From positions 3,285 to 15,598 of the forward strand of contig CAMPET010000298.1 of NCBI GenBank assembly GCA_946803715.1: a stretch of DNA of 12,314 nt. The letters run 5' to 3'. The stretch comes from Beroe ovata. Taxonomy: Eukaryota; Ctenophora; Nuda; Beroida; Beroidae. Made by a program: the position numbers and the translations under genes. This document shows, piece by piece, positions 7,404 through 12,314 of the stretch. Below the pieces are notes generated by a model. It was not told the DNA's origin. It saw only the letters and a program-made list of their open reading frames with translations, and ran no database searches. Within the stretch, counting starts at the first letter, position 1; the number at the start of each line of letters is the position of its first letter.

Positions 7404-8223
7404 ATGAGGTCACGTGCGGTTCTGGAGATGGGGGGCTCACTTAGCACACCAGTGGTTGTCGTGATCATGCTACAACTCCTGACAGTTGTTCACGGTAAGT
7501 GCTACATCGCACTCACTATTTGCTGGGGTGGGTGTATGCCTCACCTCTGGGGTGGATATCACGCATTTCCTATCGCTTCCTGAATGATTCCACACACACA
7601 AGCTCATACTGCAGCAATGGGTGCACGATGTAATGAGCTAAATTGCAGGAGCTGTTTACCCGATGGAAGATTGCCTAACCTCCAATACTCATGGATCGTG
7701 TCCAAGTCCGGATATTGGGACGAAATTCCGCCTGCAAGCAACATATCAAGCCTGTGATGTGGAAACTCGAAGCGCTTTCAGCATCAAGGACACAAGGGAC
7801 AACAAATTTATCTATCGACTGGTTTTCCGGTTTTTTACCGAAGAACCTGATTATGTTCGGCAGACTAAGCAACTAAGTGTTACAGGAAATTGGGATACAG
7901 AAGGAGTATCCAATTACGAGAACAATCTTGTGATTGGCGAAAACACAATTGTAGTGGAGATTACCCCACGGCAGTTCTATGAGGTGACCATCAACGGTGT
8001 CAAGATCGCGGACTTCCAGTATTCTGTAGAACTGGAGAGACTGAGATCAAACTTCGTGGGATTTATAGTGGACGATGGTGCACATTCCTGTCTTTCGTTC
8101 AAACCAGAGGAGAGTTTGATGATAACCTTCGGCAAGTATCATTGTTCCATAATACCTACCAAAAGTCGCGTGACTAAATTTGGGGAAATTCAGTCACGGG
8201 AAATTGCATACATATTATGTTAA
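7404..8223 (+). CDS. Secreted galectin-like protein (two exons)
   Basis: Exon 1 (7404-7494) encodes a signal peptide: MRSR, then a hydrophobic core VVVVIMLQLL ending TVVHG. It ends at a strong donor (CACG|GTAAGT). After a 154-nt intron the acceptor (aaattgcag|GAGC) opens exon 2 (7649-8223), ending TAA; the product is about 221 aa. Mature residues about 55-182 follow the galectin beta-sandwich order: strands around FIYRLVFRFF, then SVTGNWDTEG, GENTIVVEI, FYEVTINGVKIADFQY and the final SCLSF strand. W112 in GNWDTE matches the galectin WGxE tryptophan. The HxNPR and trailing Arg positions that hold galactose are not recognisable, so ordinary beta-galactoside binding is doubtful. Several Cys in the mature chain suit the secretory route. 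The ATG at 7404 is the first in frame (stop at 7380-7382) but has a weak context; ATG 7428 has a stronger one and still leaves a signal peptide. The fold is inferred by pattern, not search; the 3' end may continue (see 8332-8811). Confidence 0.7.
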
Positions 8224-8331
8224 TAGAATTATTCAACAATCAGCACCTAATTTAAGTTCAAAACTTTTCTCTCGAAATCCCAAGATGCTGCCATATGGTG
8301 TGTTTGTGTGTGTCTGTGTCTGTGTCTGCAG
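8136..8331 (+). other. Possible alternative 3' intron of the galectin-like gene
   Basis: A weak donor (GGCAA|GTATCA) at the end of the lectin domain and a TG/TC-rich acceptor (ctgtgtctgtgtctgcag|CATC) would define a 196-nt intron. Splicing would replace the last 28 residues by a frame beginning NISSYQDNRFGE. The tract at 8296-8326 is also simply a degenerate (TG)n repeat, so the acceptor may be fortuitous. Confidence 0.25.
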
Positions 8332-8452
8332 CATCTCGAGTTATCAAGACAATAGATTCGGGGAGTGCCACAGCCACGAACTCCCATCGCGACCACTCAT
8401 GGAGCTGGTTGTTGTCAACTGCAACTGCCTGCAGCAACACGAGATTTCTTGA
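8332..8452 (+). CDS. Weak candidate exon downstream of the galectin-like domain
   Basis: After the acceptor-like site at 8331 a frame of about 40 codons (ISSYQDNRFGECHSHELPS..., ending at TGA 8450-8452) is in phase with the donor at 8135. An overlapping frame is also open, to 8549, so the frame choice is uncertain. A site CTG|GTTGTT inside it would lead in phase to the exon at 8602. It is reported because the phases agree, not because the protein is recognised. Confidence 0.25.
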
Positions 8453-8601
8453 TCAAGGTCCGCACATCTCCCAGCTCTGTCTATCGAGTTGTTATTCTGT
8501 AGACAGAATACTTTCACTACTAATTTCTAGGTACAGTGGGTCTGGATAATGGACATAATGTGAACATACAATTTTCATAACTTATGTTCCGATTGTTCCA
8601 G

Positions 8602-8811
8602 AACGAAGCTCACTGTCCAACTGTGGAGTTAAACAGACGAGATCAGGATGAGGTCAGCAGACGAGGGGGGAGTTTTGTCCGAGCGGCATTCTCCAGACAA
8701 TTTCGAGTGCTCAAATACGATCTTCGTCGTTTTAATGAGAGTACTTCTCCTCGCCCCTCAGATACAATAGCTCTACCTAGTACCTCCATTAGGGGTCATT
8801 TGAGAAACTAG
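8602..8811 (+). CDS. Candidate terminal exon, Arg/Ser-rich tail
   Basis: A good acceptor (gttccgattgttccag|AACG) opens exactly one frame, in phase 0, of 69 codons to TAG. The peptide begins NEAHCPTVELNRRDQDE, is Arg- and Ser-rich, and contains SPRPSD. It reads like coding sequence rather than AT-rich noise and could be the C-terminal tail of the galectin-like gene or of a separate gene. No transmembrane segment links them. The upstream donor is not determined: TATTCT|GTAGAC near 8499 and CTG|GTTGTT near 8408 fit the phase in different frames. The same frame could also start at the ATG at 8584. Confidence 0.4.
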   Translation, partial: NEAHCPTVELNRRDQDEVSRRGGSFVRAAFSRQFRVLKYDLRRFNESTSPRPSDTIALPSTSIRGHLRN

Positions 8812-9511
8812 TTTTTTGTGAGGAACTCTTCCTAATGTGGTTTCTGAATTTCTAAAATTTCTTATGAATTCCCTGAGCAACATTATTAATTGACAAAGAA
8901 GTAATGGAGCAATGGAGAATGCATGATAGTTATAGATGCTTGATTTTCATAGTACTATAGTATGAATTATTGATACACACACAATTCCGTTAGCTAGTTC
9001 CTGTGTCAATAATATGCGTGTGATCAACATGATTCCACAAATCCGAAAAGAACGACTAAAGCAAGTGGACAAAACTTCACATGAAACTTACATTGACCAA
9101 TGATCATACTCTAACTATATGTTGTTCAACTATAATAACCTGGGCATGTAACAGGGAGTCGATTTGTTGTGAATTTCCAAAGAAAGAAATTCCCACTTTG
9201 CATTTTGGGCAGCACTGACTGCATCTAGATATTTTAGAAGCTGACACATAACATGTGGCAATAGTGTCGAGCAGTTGACATGGGCGTCAAACTTTCACAG
9301 TGTCTGAATGTCCAAGTACACGTGACTATAAACTAAACTACGCATTATATAACGCAATAACCAAAGATAGTTATAGAAGGAGGTTAGGTGTGAGAGAAAG
9401 TCAGCTAAATTAGTAGGCTAGGCCGTCAGGTCAATCAGGATTACTCTATCAGTCTTTCACTATAATACTATATAGTACATGATGAATTGTATGTTAATTG
9501 AGGCTAATTGA
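8812..9511. other. Non-coding AT-rich stretch
   Basis: No exon, repeat array or structured element of note was found on either strand. It would be an intron of the minus-strand gene if the flanking exons belong together. Confidence 0.5.
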
Positions 9512-9986
9512 TCATAGTTCTGATATATGGGACACCCAATTAGTCACAAGACTGCTGTTATTGTTGTTGCTACATCCCTGATCGCTCCGTCCTGAGACTT
9601 CCCAATTATTGAACTTGACTAGTTTCAGTTTGTTCAGACTGCGTTGTGCTCGACTGTAGTTTGACTGCCAGTCCACGGTGGGGAAGTGGGTCACACCACC
9701 CTGCACACCCCCTCCCCCACCTTGGTCAGTGATGATCGTGCACGTGCGAGAGCCACTGCACGTGCGCGCGCCGGTCATCACTCCATTGGGGGTGCGCGGC
9801 GCGGCAGGGGCAGATCGTGGGGATCTGGCTGGTCTAGAGCGAGAAGCAGGGGAGCAGGGGGAGGTGAGGGGGAGCATCTTGGAGGGAGTGGATAGGGAGC
9901 TCATCTTGGAGGGAGTGGCAGAGGTGCGTTGGGAAACAGGGAGGGGCACTCGCGGCGTGAAGAGCTTACTTCCACTGCAGTAGTCC
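9512..9986 (-). CDS. Ser/Pro/Arg-rich exon (lower boundary uncertain)
   Basis: On the minus strand a strong acceptor (ctgac branch-like site, then tactttctccag|GGAC) opens a frame from 9986 with one completing base. It begins DYCSGSKLFTPRVPLPVSQ and continues with SSLSTPSK, SPCSPASRSRPARSPRSAP and later HFPTVDWQSNYSRAQRSLNK. The frame stays open to TGA at 9514-9512. The upper half is GC-rich and strongly biased to Ser, Pro and Arg, typical of a disordered tail with many possible phosphorylation sites. The true 3' splice boundary is unclear. CCAAG|GTGGGG at 9721 is the best donor and leaves phase 1, which fits both the exon at 5996 and the one at 5488; alternatively the exon runs further. The incoming phase needs two bases, which the candidate exon 10508-10572 supplies. 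Confidence 0.6.
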
Positions 9987-10010
9987 CTGGAGAAAGTACT
10001 GCGGCGTCAG

Positions 10011-10190
10011 AAGGAGAAATGAGGAGATTGGTGAAGAACGAGGAGTGAGTAACGAGGAGTGTGAAGTGAGGAACGAGGAATGAGGAGTGTGGAGTGAGGA
10101 ATGAGAGAGGAACGAGGAATGAGGAGTGAGGAATGAGAGAGGAACGAGAAACTACAGCGGAGGAATTACGAACGAAGAGTGGGGAACAAA
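10011..10190. repeat. Purine-rich GAGGAATGAG-type minisatellite
   Basis: The plus strand is almost all G and A with T, built from gaggaatgag, gaggagtg and aacgagg words. A 26-nt unit beginning ggagtgaggaatgagagagg is repeated at 10091-10116 and 10123-10148 (offset 32). On the minus strand it is a long pyrimidine-rich tract ending about 25 nt before the acceptor of the exon at 9986. It could form triplex or other non-B DNA. Confidence 0.85.
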
Positions 10191-10384
10191 TGAGTGTGAA
10201 ATGTGGAGTCTGCCAAGGAATGTTCCAGTACCCCACAGTCCACAGCGCAGTGTCCCATACTTATCACATACTAATCTGCTGCTGCATGTGATAGGTAGTG
10301 TACAGGAGTGATGCTATCCATCATTATCCATGATTATAGTTCACTGACATGGTCAATCTGGCATGTATTCTAGTCATGTCAAAC

Positions 10385-10405
10385 TGTCAAACACGATGTT
10401 TGACA
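10385..10405. repeat. Perfect hairpin, 8-bp stem
   Basis: tgtcaaac (10385-10392) and gtttgaca (10398-10405) are exact inverses around the loop acgat. Too short to name as any element. Confidence 0.6.
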
Positions 10406-10507
10406 CTATGTGACACATGATGTGCGGTACAAAATATGTGCTTGTCACGTTTCTGATATTTTGATTGCTATTGCGTAATGCTTGTGATACTGTAGCGTGT
10501 TAAGAAC

Positions 10508-10572
10508 CAATGCAATCGACAATTGGAGGGAAACCGCCGCCGACCGCTGGTGGTGGCATGATCAGTGGAATG
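10508..10572 (-). CDS. Candidate small exon of the minus-strand gene
   Basis: An acceptor (cacgtgttttccag|CATT) opens a GC-rich 65-nt segment that begins in phase 0, as required after the exon at 11433. It reads HSTDHATTSGRRRFPSN and then CRLHW. Ending at TTG|GTTCTT leaves two bases, which join in phase to the exon at 9986. The donor is weak and another frame (IMPPPAVGGGFPPIVD) is also open, so the assignment rests mainly on phase and composition. Confidence 0.4.
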
Positions 10573-10619
10573 CTGGAAAACACGTGGTGCTACGAAACAC
10601 GTGGTTATTCAACTGTGTA

Positions 10620-10641
10620 ACGTGTATCATGATATACACGT
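10620..10641. repeat. 22-bp palindrome-like inverted repeat
   Basis: acgtgtat (10620-10627) and atacacgt (10634-10641) are exact inverses around catgat. Further cacgtg words occur nearby at 10580-10645. These are E-box-like sequences, but regulation is not implied by sequence alone. Confidence 0.6.
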
Positions 10642-11144
10642 GTGTATACCACTGCACAGCTGCTATACATACACACAGATTATAACACGTCATACACTTG
10701 ATATATTACACACACTGGATACTGGGTAGGTAGGATATTGCAACGTGCAAGTGTAATGAAATGCTGTACATAGTTATGCCTGCACACAGCTATCCAACAC
10801 AATTATAGCGAGCAGTGGTCAATCGACATTGCGTGTTGGAAAACAAATTGAAATGAATCAAAATAATAAATGAAAAAGACAGAAATCTCCAGGTTCCAGC
10901 TCAGTACCAGTACACTGTACACACACTGACACATTCATTTTACATTGTTAGGTTATGACACGCACTGACACATTCATTTCACATGGATACAAAATGTATG
11001 TACCTGATTTTCTGGGCCCGTTTCATGTTCCTGAAGTTCTGTTTACACCACACGTGTTCAGCTGTACTGTGATGCAATGTGAACTGTACCTGTGAGTTAC
11101 ACACTCGTGTTTCATAGACAGTAGACACTCATAGCAACGTAGTG

Positions 11145-11314
11145 CGACAATTGACCTCCCGACAATTGCAGTTAAATAACAGTTAGGGTTAGGGTTAGGG
11201 TTAGGGTTAGGGCTTGGGTTATTGTTATGTTTAGGGTTAGGGTTAGGTCAATTGTCGGGGGGCCAGTTGTCGGGGGGGTTAGTTGTCGGAAGTTGTCGGG
11301 GGGGAAGTTGTCCC
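11145..11314. repeat. Interstitial TTAGGG block bounded by a 12-bp inverted repeat and G-tract repeats
   Basis: Five perfect ttaggg copies lie at 11183-11212, with two more and a partial copy at 11231-11247 after a degenerate gap. The block is enclosed by cgacaattgacc (11145-11156) and its exact inverse ggtcaattgtcg (11246-11257). A second cgacaattg is at 11160-11168. To the right, the motif (c/t/a)agttgtcgg, often followed by a run of five or more G, recurs from 11264 to 11314. The G runs and telomere repeats could form G-quadruplexes on the plus strand. It may be a captured telomeric sequence, a repaired break or the end of a mobile element. Confidence 0.85.
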
Positions 11315-11432
11315 ATAACAACATGACCAACACATTATGTAGCATTCATGATTTGTGCAGACTGCAGTAATAATAATTGGGTAATATGATAATTTCTTCG
11401 TGCAATTATCTCGACAACGCTGAAATTCTCAC

Positions 11433-11606
11433 CTTCGATTCGGCCAGTTTTTGCAGCCTTGCCACGCCCCTTTGCGGGTCTTTCGAGTTCTTCTTGAGCC
11501 ATTGGATAACAAGAAGGTCGTAGAATTTGGCAAACTGGAAGTACTTGAGGAACTGGGTCGAGTTCTCGGTGGGGAAGATCAGTTCTAACTCTCCTTTCCG
11601 AGATAT
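11433..11606 (-). CDS. Internal exon, possibly of a tubulin-tyrosine-ligase-like (TTLL) polyglutamylase
   Basis: This is the clearest minus-strand exon: acceptor ttcctccag|ATATC, 174 nt (58 codons, phase 0 at both ends) and donor TCGAAG|GTGAGA. The peptide begins ISRKGELELIFPTENST, continues through the hydrophobic, aromatic stretch FQFAKFYDLLVIQWLKK and ends with a basic helix RGVARLQKLAESK. The RKGxLxxIFPT pattern resembles the segment that follows the catalytic core in several TTLL enzymes, which add glutamates to tubulin tails. If so, the downstream Ser/Pro-rich exons would be the long disordered tail seen in TTLL5-like members. This is pattern recall, not a search; the ATP-grasp catalytic domain would lie beyond the window. 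It is certainly coding-like; the family is uncertain. Confidence 0.65.
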
Positions 11607-12314
11607 CTGGAGGAATGATTGCTCATTACCGGTTGGGTATGCTCATAATTAGGTAATGACCATATAGTATGCATGTAGTACTTGGAATACCATGATTATT
11701 CAGTAGGTAAATTTCGTGATTATGCATCTTTTCCAAGCCATCTCGATTATTGAGCAGGTTTGGTAGGATGAAGTCTAAATAGTAGTGATACTGATACTGA
11801 TACCGATACGATTACACTATGACATTGTCCATTCAGTGAGCAAGCATCACATGTATAACAACAACAAGAACATCATGACCATTGCGCGCGCGCGCCACCC
11901 CTCCAAACATTGGTGGAACTCAATAAACTAATGACCGGAACAGCAAGCAACACTTGTCGACGTGCTATATTATCATAGTACTAAGAATTCCATTGTGTTC
12001 CATGATGTGTGATCATGAGAAAAGAGAGGAGGGAGGGGGCATTATGTAGCAGCTTGTTTTGATCTATGATAATTACGTGAGGTGGTTTAACATGCTAACA
12101 ATACTGCGTTCAAAATAGTGTTCCATTCTGTTTCGAGAAATGGATAGACAATGGATCATGCAAAACGAAAAGAAAAGGATCATGCAAAACAATTGTTGCG
12201 CAGGACTGGGTATTTCACGAACTCAACATATCGATGATTCGATAGACACTGCCTGCAATCCCACACCGCCACTGGGTAAAACACCCCCCCCTTCCCAATG
12301 CTAACACTCCCTTC
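11607..12314. other. Non-coding end of the window
   Basis: No further upstream exon of the minus-strand gene is recognisable. A gcgcgcgcgcgc tract at 11884-11895 (possible Z-DNA) and a direct 14-mer ggatcatgcaaaac at 12153-12166 and 12177-12190 are the only structured items. Confidence 0.5.

Larger units (their letters stand above)
9987..10507. other. Intron-like stretch with purine-rich repeats
   Basis: Apart from the repeat at 10011-10190 and a hairpin at 10385-10405, nothing is recognised. It lies between two minus-strand exon candidates. Confidence 0.45.
10573..11432. other. Intron-like non-coding stretch
   Basis: No coding sequence recognised. It holds a palindrome at 10620-10641 (acgtgtat / atacacgt), a repeated cactgacacattcattt (10924-10940 and again from 10963) and the telomere-repeat block at 11145-11314. 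Confidence 0.5.

Noticed and set aside
7675-7876. Short frames on both strands inside galectin exon 2
   Set aside because: Alternative-frame shadows of the coding exon.
9678-9983. Plus-strand GC-rich frames opposite the Ser/Pro-rich exon
   Set aside because: The splice sites and codon pattern favour the minus strand; these are complementary shadows.
9901-10236. Minus-strand frame with repeated SSFLVPHS
   Set aside because: It is the translation of the GAGGAATGAG minisatellite.
10497-10685. Plus-strand frame MLRTNAIDNWRETAADRWWW
   Set aside because: Opposite-strand shadow of the small exon candidate; Trp-rich only because of the GGTGGTGG sequence.

Overview
The window looks like nuclear DNA from an animal, probably an early-branching or other invertebrate. 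The evidence is a four-repeat annexin, GT-AG introns of about 150-200 nt, TTAGGG telomere-type repeats, many (TG)n tracts, short satellites and long AT-rich spacers. There is no operon structure, and I see no rRNA, tRNA or CRISPR array. The species cannot be fixed from the sequence; a sponge or similar non-bilaterian would fit but is a guess.

Three protein-coding loci can be supported. (1) A complete annexin of 320 aa lies on the plus strand at 2516-3478 with no intron in its coding part. (2) A secreted galectin-fold protein lies on the plus strand at 7404-8223. It has two exons: one for a signal peptide, then one for the lectin-like domain. The usual galactose-binding residues are not recognisable, and further 3' exons at about 8332 and 8602-8811 may belong to it. 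(3) The minus strand carries a set of exons running from 11606 down to 4236. They are a clear 58-codon exon (11433-11606, tentatively a tubulin-tyrosine-ligase-like polyglutamylase tail), a candidate small exon (10508-10572), a Ser/Pro/Arg-rich exon (9512-9986), a Gln/His/Pro-rich exon (5800-5996), a candidate 79-nt exon (5410-5488) and a well-defined pair of 3' exons (4708-4765 and 4236-4517). Splice phases allow most of them to be joined, but one gene versus two cannot be decided here. If it is one gene, the galectin-like gene is nested inside it on the opposite strand.

Layout: 1-2515 is non-coding with small tandem repeats. The annexin and its 3' region run to about 3660. A MITE-like element sits at 3790-3900. 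The minus-strand 3' exons occupy 4236-4765. Repeats and a palindromic element lie at 4838-5383, and more minus-strand exons at 5410-5996. A 27-bp satellite is at 6821-6960. The galectin-like gene and possible extra exons fill 7404-8811. Minus-strand exons resume at 9512-9986, followed by a purine-rich repeat, the small exon at 10508, a telomere-repeat/G-tract block at 11145-11314, and the conserved exon at 11433-11606. From 11607 to the end I see nothing coding.

The annexin and the minus-strand gene converge tail to tail across 3479-4235. Nothing in the sequence links the three products functionally; their adjacency is probably incidental.
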